Part shown: positions 56,030 through 64,000 of the stretch, piece after piece | Layout of the letters: the number at the start of each line of letters is the position of its first letter | Position numbering within the stretch: position 1 is the first letter of the stretch | Assembly (NCBI RefSeq): GCF_003609635.1 | Contig: NZ_MCIA01000031.1 | Coordinates: 310,001 to 374,000, forward strand | DNA: 64,000 bases | Direction of reading: 5' to 3' | DNA from: Lacrimispora algidixylanolytica | Lineage (GTDB): Bacteria > Bacillota > Clostridia > Lachnospirales > Lachnospiraceae | The notes under the pieces: model-generated | Database searches by the model: none | What the model was told of the DNA's origin: nothing | The model's input: only the letters and a program-made list of their open reading frames with translations | Translations under genes and position numbers: made by a program

Positions 56030-58135
56030 TTATTTTCTTACCAAATACAACGCGACCGCCTTTTTATTCTCCATAGGGCGATACTTAAGTATTCCTTTTT
56101 CAATTACGATCTCCGCCTTGGAATCAGAAAACACATCTTCTATATAACAAGGACAGTCTTTAGGAAGAGAAACTTCTATTATCTCAGGTAGAGTACCATC
56201 AAAGATATGGATCGTTATGTAAGCGTTATCCCCATCTTCTCCCACCCGTAAAATAGCCTGCCACCCTTCCGGGTGACGGATGCTTGACACCTCCGGCCCA
56301 AACCGGTGTGATTGACCTTTCTTAATGACTGGTGATATTTTCTTATAAAACTCCATTCCCTTCTCAATGATATTCCACTGATCCATGCGAAGCCGAGTAA
56401 CATCACCTGACAGGCACATTCTTCCCAAAAACGTAGCTGCTATGGAATAAGCGATCCTCTTAAGGGAATCCTCCTGTCTGATCACTGCCCATATCTGGCT
56501 TTGCCTTGGCAGAACGGCTCGATGAAGATTAGCCGCTATGATAGGGATTTCCTCGCACTCATGAGCATCGGAAAAGGAAGCCATGCTAGTTGCTGCCATG
56601 AACCTCGGTTCCAGACGATGACCACCAGAAGCACAATTTTCCAACACCATCCCTGGAATTTCACGTTTCACTTTTTCTAAGAAATTATACGTCTTTTCTA
56701 TATTAACGCGGAGTCCTTCTCCTAATGATTCAAAACCGTCACAACCAATTCCTATGGTATCATTGTAATCAATCTTCATGTATTCAAAGCCGTATTCTTT
56801 TAAAAATCCGATGACTTTTTCTGTTAGATATTCCTCAACCCATGGATCCTTCATATCCCAGAAACGACGTCTTGATGTAGTGAGAACTTTTCCGTCAATA
56901 TGGAGAAGGTGTTCTTCCATTTCATAAGCCTTAGATGCTTTTCCTACGCCTTCTATTTCAAACCATATTCCTGGTTTTAAACCTGCATCTTTAATCGCCT
57001 GTACTGTCTTTAACATTCCCTCAGGAAATAGTTCTTCCGATATCTCATAATCACCCATGCTCATATCCCAGGGAACTCCGGCCTGCTTATACCAGCCACA
57101 GTCAATTACAAAATAGGTGAAACCTTTTCCTTTCACAGCATCTAGGATTTCCCTTATGTTTTCATGAGAGGGGCATCCCCAGGTGGTACAGTATTCGTTA
57201 AATACAATGGGAAGCTCCTGCTCCTCTTCTGGTCCTGCATCTGCAGCTCTTTGCCCGGCATCAGTCAGTCTTTTTGTAAAGACATCAATGGAATCCGTAT
57301 GACAAACGGAAACAATTGCCTTTGGGGTGATAAACCGTTCTCCAGGCTTTATCTCTTTCAGCCAATGACCAAACTCCCGATCCGCCAAACCGCCACTGAT
57401 GGCAATATCTTCATCCTTTCGATATATCTCCATCTGCCAGGAAGCACCATGAGCCAACCAAACGCCCCAGAATACATGATTTTTCCTGTCTTCCACCGTC
57501 AGAAATGGAAAATAGTGGTTGACTGGCAAGGATCCGATTTGCCCAAAGCGTTCACACCTTACCGCCTCCAAGGTCCAGGAAGCGTCAAGCTGAAGCTCCT
57601 CTATGGTCTGAGTGGAAAGTTTTCCTTCCTGACTCCAACGGCTCATTAGGCGGTGTATCAAGATTTCATGATGGCCGTCTCCTTCTAAGTAAGGGGAGAT
57701 TCCTGACAGAGAAAAGCTGGAGAACATTTCAATGGAAATTGGTGTATTGCTTTGATTGATCAGTTCATTCCATAGTTCAACCGTTCTTTCTCCTTCCACC
57801 CAATTCAGATAGTGACGGATTTCATATCCTCGCTGGTCAGCTAGATACGTGATGACCGTCTGACCATCTTCTTTTAGAAGCACTTCCTGGTGTTTAAAAG
57901 TAAGACGTTCCACGCTCTCACTGTTGCGCAGAGTATTACCGCAAGCATACCCCCCTGGATAAATATCTCCGGTGATTTTTAACTGTACCATTCCATCTAG
58001 CTTAGCCCTTTTTTGTATCTCTTTTGGAATCGGCATACTGCTCGGGTATAATTGAAGCCCTAAATGCTGTTTTTCGTCAACGATATAACGTGCCACCATA
58101 TCTCCTAAGATATATTCCTTCATAATAGAATCCAT
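56030..58135 (-). CDS. Alpha-galactosidase, GH36
   Basis: A 701-residue cytoplasmic retaining glycosidase (no signal peptide) for melibiose/raffinose-type alpha-galactosides. The N-terminal beta-sandwich runs to about 320. The TIM barrel has YFVIDCGWYK, the nucleophile Asp456 in YMKIDYND (KxDxN), ENCASGGHRLEPRF (CxxGGxR) and the acid/base Asp523 in SFSDAHE. The C-terminal beta domain closes the protein. ATG 58135 follows GGGGG by 6 bases. It is monocistronic; no transporter or regulator is adjacent, so substrate entry must come from elsewhere. Confidence 0.9.
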   Translation of the reverse strand: MDSIMKEYILGDMVARYIVDEKQHLGLQLYPSSMPIPKEIQKRAKLDGMVQLKITGDIYPGGYACGNTLRNSESVERLTFKHQEVLLKEDGQTVITYLADQRGYEIRHYLNWVEGERTVELWNELINQSNTPISIEMFSSFSLSGISPYLEGDGHHEILIHRLMSRWSQEGKLSTQTIEELQLDASWTLEAVRCERFGQIGSLPVNHYFPFLTVEDRKNHVFWGVWLAHGASWQMEIYRKDEDIAISGGLADREFGHWLKEIKPGERFITPKAIVSVCHTDSIDVFTKRLTDAGQRAADAGPEEEQELPIVFNEYCTTWGCPSHENIREILDAVKGKGFTYFVIDCGWYKQAGVPWDMSMGDYEISEELFPEGMLKTVQAIKDAGLKPGIWFEIEGVGKASKAYEMEEHLLHIDGKVLTTSRRRFWDMKDPWVEEYLTEKVIGFLKEYGFEYMKIDYNDTIGIGCDGFESLGEGLRVNIEKTYNFLEKVKREIPGMVLENCASGGHRLEPRFMAATSMASFSDAHECEEIPIIAANLHRAVLPRQSQIWAVIRQEDSLKRIAYSIAATFLGRMCLSGDVTRLRMDQWNIIEKGMEFYKKISPVIKKGQSHRFGPEVSSIRHPEGWQAILRVGEDGDNAYITIHIFDGTLPEIIEVSLPKDCPCYIEDVFSDSKAEIVIEKGILKYRPMENKKAVALYLVRK

Positions 58136-58178
58136 ATACTTCCCCCATTATTCTCACAGTGCCCCAACCGTCATATCT

Positions 58179-58207
58179 ATTCTAAGATAACTCAGCAGGC
58201 GTATAAA
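58179..58207 (-). promoter_or_regulatory. Possible promoter of the alpha-galactosidase gene
   Basis: TTTATA (58207-58202), 17 bases, TAGAAT (58184-58179). Both hexamers are only partial matches, so this is tentative. Confidence 0.35.
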
Positions 58208-58261
58208 CTAAGACGCGATCCCCGTTCTATCTTTTATGTATGGATCACTAAGCTACTATAA

Positions 58262-58307
58262 TAAAAAAAGCTTATTCTGGATACTCGTAATGAGACCTGA
58301 ATAAGCT
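58262..58307 (-). terminator. Terminator of the AKR-merR-dxs operon
   Basis: Minus-strand RNA AGCUUAUUC (58307-58299) pairs with GAAUAAGCU (58277-58269), followed by UUUUUUUAU. It lies 33 bases after the dxs-like stop. Confidence 0.8.
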
Positions 58308-58339
58308 CTATTTTATCATGCTATTTTATGGATTAAAAC

Positions 58340-60100
58340 TTAATTCCCAATTATATCTAAAATATCTTCTACGATTTGTTCCTTGGTCATTCTGTTTTTA
58401 TGAAGAACTTCTTTGACATCATATCGATCAAGGAATTCTTTCTTAAATCCATAGTTTATCACCTTCACATCAGAAGCTCCATAGAACCTAGTGATCTTTT
58501 CGCCAAAGCCACCATCTAGGATTCCATCTTCGATGGTAATTACAACTTCGTGTTCTGCCTTTAACTCTTCTAATAACTTCTCATCAATTCCGGTGATATA
58601 CAAAGGATTAATTAATGTTGGTTGAACTCCTGTTTTCTCAGCGATTTCACTGGCTACCTCTTTACCAAGAGAATAGAAGGTTCCAAGTGCCACAATTGCT
58701 GCCTTTTTGCCTTTTTGTGCTACCTCGTATTGATTTAGATTTCCATAATCTCTTGTTATCGACTCACCGCCAGAAATGACTCCACCGCCTGGTACCCGGA
58801 TGGCTACGGGATGCTCTTTCTGCGTAATACTCCAATCCAACATGGCAATATACTCTTCCTTTGTGGTAGGAGCAAGGTACACCAGATTTGGTATGTTTGA
58901 GATCATTGGGATATCAAAAAATCCAAGGTGTGTGACATCGGTCATTCCGTAGACAGACGCTGCGAAGTTAACAATCGTGGCAGGGTTATTATTGATACAG
59001 AGATCCTGGGAAAGCTGGTCATAAGTTCTCTGTAAAAATGTACTGTATACACCATACACGGGATTACCACCACCTGCTGCAATACCGGAAGCAAGAGCCA
59101 CCGCATGTTCCTCCGCAATTCCCACATCAACAAACTGGGAACCCACTTCCTTTCTTTTATCAGCCGTAAATCCCAAAACGGTTGGAGTTCCTGAACTGAT
59201 GGCAACTAATGTTTTATCTTCTTTCATCTTTTCCATAAGAAACTCTGCTGTCATATCGGAATAGTTTTCACGATTTGAGGAATACACTGACTTGCCGGTT
59301 TCTATTTCAAACGGACCGCTGTAATGCCAGTTCTCTCTATCCTTTTCAGCAGGGAGATATCCTTTTCCCTTCTGAGTATTGATATGGACCACGATTGGGT
59401 GATTGATGTCTTTTGCTTTTTCAAATGCCTCAATCAACTGCTCCGTGTCATTACCATCTTTTACAAATAGATAATCAAGCCCCATGGCTTTGAACAAATT
59501 GCACTCTGTTGTTCCATTGGAATCACGAAGCTGTTTTAGATTACGATATAATCCGCCGTGGTTTTCTGCGATGGACATGTCATTGTCATTGACTACAATT
59601 ATTAGGTTACTTTCTAGCTCTGGTGCAAAGTCAAGACCCTCCAGCGCTTCGCCTCCACTTAACGAGCCATCGCCAATGATTGCTATGATATTTTCTTTCT
59701 CACTTTTTAAATCTCTTGCTTTTGCCAAACCACATGCCAGGCTGACGGATGTGGATGTGTGTCCCAGGATAAAGAAATCGTGTTCGCTTTCATTTTGATT
59801 GCTAAATCCGGTTACATCATCATAATTCTCTTCGTAAAGGAACGCATCTTTTCTTCCGGTGAGCATTTTGTGGCAGTAACTCTGATGAGAGATGTCATAT
59901 ACCATTTTATCTGTTGGGGAATCAAAGACATAGTGCAATGCGATGGTTGCCTCTACCATACCAAAGTTAGGTCCGAAATGTCCACCGTGTTTGCTCAGCT
60001 TTTCTAACAGTGCCTGTCGCATTTCTGCGGCTAATTCTGTTCGTTGTTCTTTGTTTAACTTCCGTACATCGGAAGGTTGATTGATTTGCTCTAAATACAT
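58340..60100 (-). CDS. 1-deoxy-D-xylulose-5-phosphate synthase-like ThDP enzyme (divergent)
   Basis: A 586-residue transketolase-family enzyme, shorter than usual DXS (about 620). DXS features: KHGGHFGPNFG (His41), DISHQSYCHKMLTGR (His72), ThDP motif GDGSLSGGEALEG with NDNDMSIAEN, the catalytic Glu region VDVGIAEEHAVALASG, and VTHLGFFD. The canonical RYPRG, whose second Arg binds the glyceraldehyde 3-phosphate phosphate, reads RVPGG here: Gly438 replaces Arg. Classic DXS condenses pyruvate with GAP for isoprenoids and ThDP; this version may use a non-phosphorylated aldehyde. It is the third gene of a MerR-controlled operon with an aldo-keto reductase, not linked to isoprenoid genes. Start follows AAAGAGG. 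Confidence 0.8.
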   Translation of the reverse strand: MYLEQINQPSDVRKLNKEQRTELAAEMRQALLEKLSKHGGHFGPNFGMVEATIALHYVFDSPTDKMVYDISHQSYCHKMLTGRKDAFLYEENYDDVTGFSNQNESEHDFFILGHTSTSVSLACGLAKARDLKSEKENIIAIIGDGSLSGGEALEGLDFAPELESNLIIVVNDNDMSIAENHGGLYRNLKQLRDSNGTTECNLFKAMGLDYLFVKDGNDTEQLIEAFEKAKDINHPIVVHINTQKGKGYLPAEKDRENWHYSGPFEIETGKSVYSSNRENYSDMTAEFLMEKMKEDKTLVAISSGTPTVLGFTADKRKEVGSQFVDVGIAEEHAVALASGIAAGGGNPVYGVYSTFLQRTYDQLSQDLCINNNPATIVNFAASVYGMTDVTHLGFFDIPMISNIPNLVYLAPTTKEEYIAMLDWSITQKEHPVAIRVPGGGVISGGESITRDYGNLNQYEVAQKGKKAAIVALGTFYSLGKEVASEIAEKTGVQPTLINPLYITGIDEKLLEELKAEHEVVITIEDGILDGGFGEKITRFYGASDVKVINYGFKKEFLDRYDVKEVLHKNRMTKEQIVEDILDIIGN

Positions 60101-60148
60101 GTTGTATCCTCTTTGCTTTCTTAGATTTTTTCATGTTAATCATTGGTT

Positions 60149-60523
60149 CTAATCCCAGTTCAGCTTTCCTGTATCAATTGCTTTTTCGTATTTTTTTATT
60201 TTGTAATTCAGTCGGTCCAGTGTGGTATCTAGCTGTTCCCTTTGCATATGCAATGCCTCTCTCTGCTTTTGAAGAAGCTCAAGCCTTGCAGGTATGGTGG
60301 ATTCGCCTTCTTTACAAAGCTGTACGTATTGAATCATTACTTCAACTGGAAGACCTGCACTTCTCATACAGATGGCAAGCTCAACCCAGTCCAAATCTTT
60401 TTGTTGATAGCTTCTGATTCCACCAGAAGTACGTGTTACTTCGGGTATCATACCAACACGCTCATAATAACGAAGGGTATCTTGAGTGATTTTGTATTTC
60501 TCACTTACCTCTTTTACTGTCAT
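60149..60523 (-). CDS. MerR family regulator, AdhR/NmlR-like
   Basis: A 124-residue MerR protein. The winged-helix part has VKEVSEKYKITQDTLRYYERVGMIP, and a C-terminal coiled coil (about 80-115) gives the dimer. A Cys at residue 52 (ELAICMRSAGL) is at the very position of the redox/aldehyde-sensing Cys of B. subtilis AdhR, so thiol alkylation by aldehydes is a plausible signal. The operon promoter has the 19-bp spacing and dyad typical of MerR targets. It lies 12 bases after the aldo-keto reductase gene and 48 before the DXS-like gene. Confidence 0.85.
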   Translation of the reverse strand: MTVKEVSEKYKITQDTLRYYERVGMIPEVTRTSGGIRSYQQKDLDWVELAICMRSAGLPVEVMIQYVQLCKEGESTIPARLELLQKQREALHMQREQLDTTLDRLNYKIKKYEKAIDTGKLNWD

Positions 60524-60535
60524 AATTTATACCTC

Positions 60536-61495
60536 TTATAAAGCTCCCACTATTTTATGGGGAATATATAACTCTTCCAAGTATAGAATATCCAATGGAC
60601 TTAATTCAATTTGAAAACTGCCAACCGCATCATCAAAATACTTTGCTTTCGTAGCTCCTATAAGGGGTGATGTAACACCCTTTGCATACTGCCATGCAAG
60701 AGCAATCTGGGTCATGGTACAGTGATACTTCTCTGCCAATTCGGATACTCTGTTTACGATTTGCATATCAAAATCTTTTGTGCTGTCATATTTTCCAGCA
60801 GCCGTAATGTCCGTTTGGCTACGAAGTGTTTCTGCAGACCAAGGTCTGGATAATCTTCCTGCTGCTAGAGGGCTGTATGGAGTTAAGACCACCCCTTGTT
60901 CCTTACATATGGGAATCAATTCTCTTTCATCTTCGCGGTATAGAAGATTGTAATGATTTTGCATGGATACAAATTGGGTCCAACCGTTTTTTTCTGCAAT
61001 GCTTTGAAGTTTTGCAAATTGATAACCGTACATGGCTGATGCACCAATGGCACGGACCTTACCTGATTGCACCACATTATGAAGGGCTTCCATAGTCTCT
61101 TCCCCAGGCGTTTGGGAATCAAATCGATGGATAATCAGCAAATCTACATAATCCATTCCCAGACGTTTTAAGGAACCATCGAGTTCTCTTTTAATTGCCT
61201 CTTTTGAAAGATTACCTTCATTGAAGTAAACTTTTGTCGCAATGACTACTTTATCACGGGAGATGTTATTTTTAATTGCTTTGCCCAGATATTCTTCGCT
61301 GGTCCCTGCTGAATAACAGTTTGCTGTATCAAAAAAGTTGATCCCAAGATCCAAAGCGTGCTTTATTATGGCTTCACTTTCTGATGGATCCAAGGTCCAT
61401 CTATGCATCTTACTTTCTGGATCTCCGAAACTCATACAGCCTACACATAGACGTGAGACCTCTATATTGGAACTGCCTAATTTTGCATATTGCAC
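60536..61495 (-). CDS. Aldo/keto reductase
   Basis: A 319-residue NADPH-dependent (AKR) TIM-barrel reductase. The catalytic tetrad is visible: Asp56 and Tyr61 (FFDTANCYSAG), Lys88 (ATKVYF) and His123 (LIIHRFD). Near the C-terminus SPLIGATKAKY is the cofactor-binding segment. Such enzymes reduce sugar- or lipid-derived aldehydes to alcohols. It is first gene of the MerR-controlled operon. Start ATG 61495 lies behind AAGGAGGGC. Confidence 0.93.
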   Translation of the reverse strand: MQYAKLGSSNIEVSRLCVGCMSFGDPESKMHRWTLDPSESEAIIKHALDLGINFFDTANCYSAGTSEEYLGKAIKNNISRDKVVIATKVYFNEGNLSKEAIKRELDGSLKRLGMDYVDLLIIHRFDSQTPGEETMEALHNVVQSGKVRAIGASAMYGYQFAKLQSIAEKNGWTQFVSMQNHYNLLYREDERELIPICKEQGVVLTPYSPLAAGRLSRPWSAETLRSQTDITAAGKYDSTKDFDMQIVNRVSELAEKYHCTMTQIALAWQYAKGVTSPLIGATKAKYFDDAVGSFQIELSPLDILYLEELYIPHKIVGAL

Positions 61496-61562
61496 TTTTG
61501 CCCTCCTTCTAAAAAGCCGTTGAAATGAATATTTGCATGTTGAGCTTTTTGTTTGTTGCTTT

Positions 61563-61593
61563 ATTGTAATACTTGGAGTTAACTCAAAGTCAA
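61563..61593 (-). promoter_or_regulatory. MerR-type promoter of the AKR-merR-dxs operon
   Basis: TTGACT (61593-61588), 19 bases, TACAAT (61568-61563). The overlong spacer holds the dyad CTTTGAGTT/AACTCCAAG (one mismatch, centre GTTAAC). A 19-bp spacer that needs MerR-type DNA distortion is the class hallmark, so the operon should be induced by its own MerR protein. Confidence 0.8.
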
Positions 61594-61734
61594 GACTTTT
61601 TTATAATTATATAATTAAAATGTAAAGATAACTTCTTGTTTCCAATACTTAATTCATGTTTCACTAAGTTAATCTTGCGCTAAGAATTATGATTGTATCC
61701 GCCTTTGCAAGCTTTGTTATGATACTAAACTACA

Positions 61735-61866
61735 ATTGTTCCCGGTAATTCTGACTGATAACGGTACTGAATCTTAGTTCCCGGAATCTATGGAACGCAA
61801 AAAATGGTGAGCTACGCACAAAAGTGTATTATTATTATCCCAACAGCTCCTGGCAAAAGGGCATGC
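61735..61866 (+). pseudogene. IS30-like transposase remnant
   Basis: One plus-strand frame gives FPVILTDNGTES before a TAG (61775), and a second frame gives KVYYYYPNSSWQKGM (61821-61865). Together these match the TDNG...(F/Y)xxPxxSWQKG block around the second catalytic Asp of IS30-family transposases. Only this fragment remains, with a frameshift and stops, so the element is dead. I see no clear terminal repeats. Confidence 0.55.
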
Positions 61867-62101
61867 TTTAATAAAATCAAGAATAACAAAAAACAGCCTA
61901 AACGGTTGTACTCCATTTAAGCTGTCTCTCATAGTCCTCAATCATAAGCTGCATAAACTCCTTAAACTGGTGGAAATACCACCAGATGAGGTCACTCTAC
62001 GTCCTTTATTCCTCAAAAAACAAGATGAGATGTACGGTAAGATCCACTGCCTGAATTTAGTCCTTCAAATTAACAACTTCAACAATCAAAAAATCACGTT
62101 T
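61867..62101. other. Unassigned stretch with two short open frames
   Basis: A plus-strand frame (about 61880-62122, PPDEVTLRPLFLKKQDEMYG in its middle) and a short minus-strand frame (about 62020-61912, WWYFHQFKEFMQLMIEDYER) are open but lack a start with a ribosome site. Either may be a remnant of a mobile gene; I recognise neither. Confidence 0.3.
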
Positions 62102-62455
62102 TCACTTAACAAACATAAATAATATCTCATCTATTATGCATCCATATAACAAAATAATAATACTTATGATACTGATTGTTACTCTGTAAGAAAAAATTTC
62201 AAATCTCTTTTTCCATTCCAACCAATCTTTTTCTTTTTCTCTGTCTTTTTTTATAATTGATACAGCACCCATAATAAGCCCTATACTTCCAACTGCAAAT
62301 AAAACCACTTTTATGCTTTCCAGAGCTGTTATCAAATTTCCTCTTGAAATAACAAAACCGCATACACCGATTAGTATTACTAAGATACCGCTTACGAAGC
62401 TGCTGTACTTCAGACATTTATAAAAATCCATTCCCATAATCTTTATACGATTCAT
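62102..62455 (-). CDS. Small membrane protein of unknown function
   Basis: A 117-residue protein with three hydrophobic segments (FVSGILVILIGVCGFVI, VVLFAVGSIGLIMGAVSII, ISIISIIILLYGCII) separated by a Lys/Glu-rich cytoplasmic loop. I do not recognise a family. It begins 10 bases after oppF and is probably co-transcribed with the oligopeptide operon. The start is uncertain; ATG 62455 has only a weak AGG upstream, and nearby ATGs are possible. Confidence 0.5.
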   Translation of the reverse strand: MNRIKIMGMDFYKCLKYSSFVSGILVILIGVCGFVISRGNLITALESIKVVLFAVGSIGLIMGAVSIIKKDREKEKDWLEWKKRFEIFSYRVTISIISIIILLYGCIIDEILFMFVK

Positions 62456-62465
62456 AATATTCAAC

Positions 62466-63431
62466 CTATTTATGATATAAGTGACAGGCAACAAAATGCC
62501 CCTGTTCAACTTCTATTAATTTTGGCGCTTCACATTTACATTTATCCATTACTTTACGACATCTGCCTTGGAATTTGCAGCCTGGCGGTGTGTTTATGGG
62601 ACTTGGGACATCGCCTTCTAGCATAATTCTTTGTCTGGAATCTTCAATTTTAGGATCAGCAATTGGAATCGCTGACATCAATGCTTCCGTATACGGGTGA
62701 AGTGGATTCTGATAAAGATTTTCTGATTCTGCAAGTTCAACAATAGACCCTAAATACATGACAGCGATACGGTCAGAAATATGTTTCACCATTGCTAAAT
62801 CATGTGCGATAAATAAGTAAGTCAGTTTCATTTCGTTTTGGAATTGAATCAGCATATTTGCGATTTGTGCCTGAATGGACACATCTAATGCTGAAATAGG
62901 CTCATCACACATAATAAATTTAGGTTCAACAGCAAGTGCTCTTGCAATCCCGATTCTTTGTCTCTGTCCACCGGAAAATTCATGGATAAAGCGGTTCGCA
63001 TGCTCTTTATTTAATCCAACTATCTCCAGTAGATGAGCGATCTTTTCTTCTTTTTCCTTCTTTGTTTTAGCTAGACCATGAATTTCAATGCCTTCCCCAA
63101 TAATCTCTGCAACTGTCATTCTGGGGTCTAAGGATGCATAAGGGTCCTGGAAAATAATTTGAACGTCTTTGTTAAAGGCCTTTTTTTCTTTTCCCCTTAG
63201 TTTATGTACATTTTGCCCTTTATAATATACTTCCCCTTCCGTTGCACGATACATACCCACAACCGTACGGCCACAGGTGGTTTTACCACAGCCGGATTCC
63301 CCCACAAGACCTAATGTTTCCCCTTCTTTTATTTGAAAAGAAACATCATCTACCGCTTTTAAAACATCATGTTTGCCGACACCAAAATATTTCTTTAGAT
63401 GTTTCACCTCTAAAATATCATGACTACTCAT
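62466..63431 (-). CDS. oppF: Oligopeptide/dipeptide ABC ATPase, OppF type
   Basis: A 321-residue ATPase of peptide importers. Walker [11 protein letters not shown]-loop [14 protein letters not shown], signature [15 protein letters not shown], Walker [13 protein letters not shown] and H-loop FIAHDLAMV. The C-terminus has the oligopeptide_HPY extension with [12 protein letters not shown] and several Cys that bind an Fe-S cluster in related DppF proteins. ATG 63431 with GAGG upstream overlaps oppD by 8 bases. Confidence 0.93.
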   Translation of the reverse strand: MSSHDILEVKHLKKYFGVGKHDVLKAVDDVSFQIKEGETLGLVGESGCGKTTCGRTVVGMYRATEGEVYYKGQNVHKLRGKEKKAFNKDVQIIFQDPYASLDPRMTVAEIIGEGIEIHGLAKTKKEKEEKIAHLLEIVGLNKEHANRFIHEFSGGQRQRIGIARALAVEPKFIMCDEPISALDVSIQAQIANMLIQFQNEMKLTYLFIAHDLAMVKHISDRIAVMYLGSIVELAESENLYQNPLHPYTEALMSAIPIADPKIEDSRQRIMLEGDVPSPINTPPGCKFQGRCRKVMDKCKCEAPKLIEVEQGHFVACHLYHK

Positions 63432-64000
63432 ATGATTGATCCTCATCTACTACAAAGTCATTTTCATTCACAATTATCATTTTCCTGTCATCTTGGAACA
63501 TTTTTTTATTAGCCGCCGGTACTTCCTTATGATGTAACCAGCAGCTTGCATGATGACCAGCTTCAAAATAAGTGATTTCAGGCATTTCTTCTAAGCAGAC
63601 ATTCATGCAATAATTACAGCGTTTTGCAAAAGCGCAGCCTTTGGGAGGCGAAATAAGATCTGGCGGAGTTCCTTTGATTGCATGCAAAAGCTGTTTGTTT
63701 TTCCACTCCAATTTGGGAACGCTGCCAAGAAGCGCCAGGGTGTATGGGTGCTGTGGGTGATAGAAAATTTCATCTCTTCCTCCACTTTCAACAATCTGTC
63801 CCGCATACATAACCGCCACTTTATTCGCAGAGCCTGCTACAATACCAAAATCATGAGTAATTAAGATAACAGCGGTTTTTAGTTTATCTTTCAGACCTTT
63901 AATAAGCTCCATAATTTGTGCTTGAATCGTTACATCAAGTGCCGTAGTCGGCTCATCAGCAATCAGTATCTTAGGATCACAAGCAATTGCAATGGCAATC
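63424..64000 (-). CDS. oppD: Oligopeptide/dipeptide ABC ATPase, OppD type (partial)
   Basis: The 3' part of the gene, about 191 codons; its 5' end lies beyond the window. The visible portion starts with [19 protein letters not shown] (Walker B and D-loop) at 63990-63930 and continues with the H-loop LITHDFGIV and the oligopeptide_HPY extension, with [14 protein letters not shown] Cys motif. It works as a heterodimer with OppF, encoded next and overlapping by 8 bases. Confidence 0.93.
   Translation of the reverse strand, partial: IAIAIACDPKILIADEPTTALDVTIQAQIMELIKGLKDKLKTAVILITHDFGIVAGSANKVAVMYAGQIVESGGRDEIFYHPQHPYTLALLGSVPKLEWKNKQLLHAIKGTPPDLISPPKGCAFAKRCNYCMNVCLEEMPEITYFEAGHHASCWLHHKEVPAANKKMFQDDRKMIIVNENDFVVDEDQSYE

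Overview
The window looks like a chromosomal segment of a low-GC, spore-former-type Firmicute, most likely a Lachnospiraceae / Clostridium cluster XIVa relative (Lacrimispora-like). The reasons are AGGAGG ribosome sites, B. subtilis-type LexA and cre boxes, the rimP-nusA-ylxR-ylxQ-infB-rbfA-nrnA-truB-ribF order, an IF-2 with a Gly/Gln/Arg-rich repeat, and pectin and beta-glucoside genes. This is inferred from gene content; no database was searched. No rRNA, tRNA, CRISPR array or intact mobile element was seen.

Layout. 0-4.5 kb: start of guaA (leaving the window), SOS-controlled uvrA, a GNAT acetyltransferase and a small inverted-repeat element. 4.5-10 kb: jetA-jetB-jetC, a Wadjet/MksBEF-like SMC operon without a visible jetD nuclease gene and with a terminator-like leader. 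10-17 kb: a self-contained beta-glucoside PTS operon (EIIB, EIIC, EIIA, GH1, EamA exporter, PRD regulator, HPr paralogue, Enzyme I remnant) that looks partly decayed: EIIC has an in-frame amber codon, Enzyme I is reduced to its start, the GH1 acid/base Glu is Gln, and the HPr regulatory Ser46 is Arg. 17-24.5 kb: ftsH and a BmpA/NupOPQ-type nucleoside importer. 24.6-28.6 kb: a secreted pectate lyase (PL9) / acetylesterase (CE12-like) fusion under a perfect cre palindrome. 28.8-35.5 kb: pyrG and a livJHMGF branched-chain amino acid importer. 35.7-41 kb: small accessory genes, a pseudogene interrupted by TGA, a secreted M6 metalloprotease and an NlpC/P60 wall hydrolase. 41-50 kb: the translation/RNA core operon. 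50-56 kb: an ABC importer pair without a binding protein, a short AraC regulator, a SEC-C methionine aminopeptidase, a leaderless-looking marR-pirin pair and a DUF1003 protein. 56-61.6 kb: a GH36 alpha-galactosidase and a MerR/AdhR-like operon of aldo-keto reductase, regulator and divergent DXS-like enzyme. 61.7-64 kb: a decayed IS30-like fragment, then the end of an oligopeptide ABC operon.

The points I would follow first are: (1) the AdhR-like operon, where a MerR regulator with a Cys at position 52 and a 19-bp-spaced promoter co-transcribes an aldo-keto reductase and a DXS-like ThDP enzyme lacking the usual substrate-phosphate Arg; (2) the PTS operon with a myrosinase-like NQ motif in its GH1 enzyme and clear gene decay; (3) the JetABC operon without JetD and with two stacked leader hairpins; (4) marR-pirin, whose operator fills the promoter spacer and whose transcript should start at the ATG.
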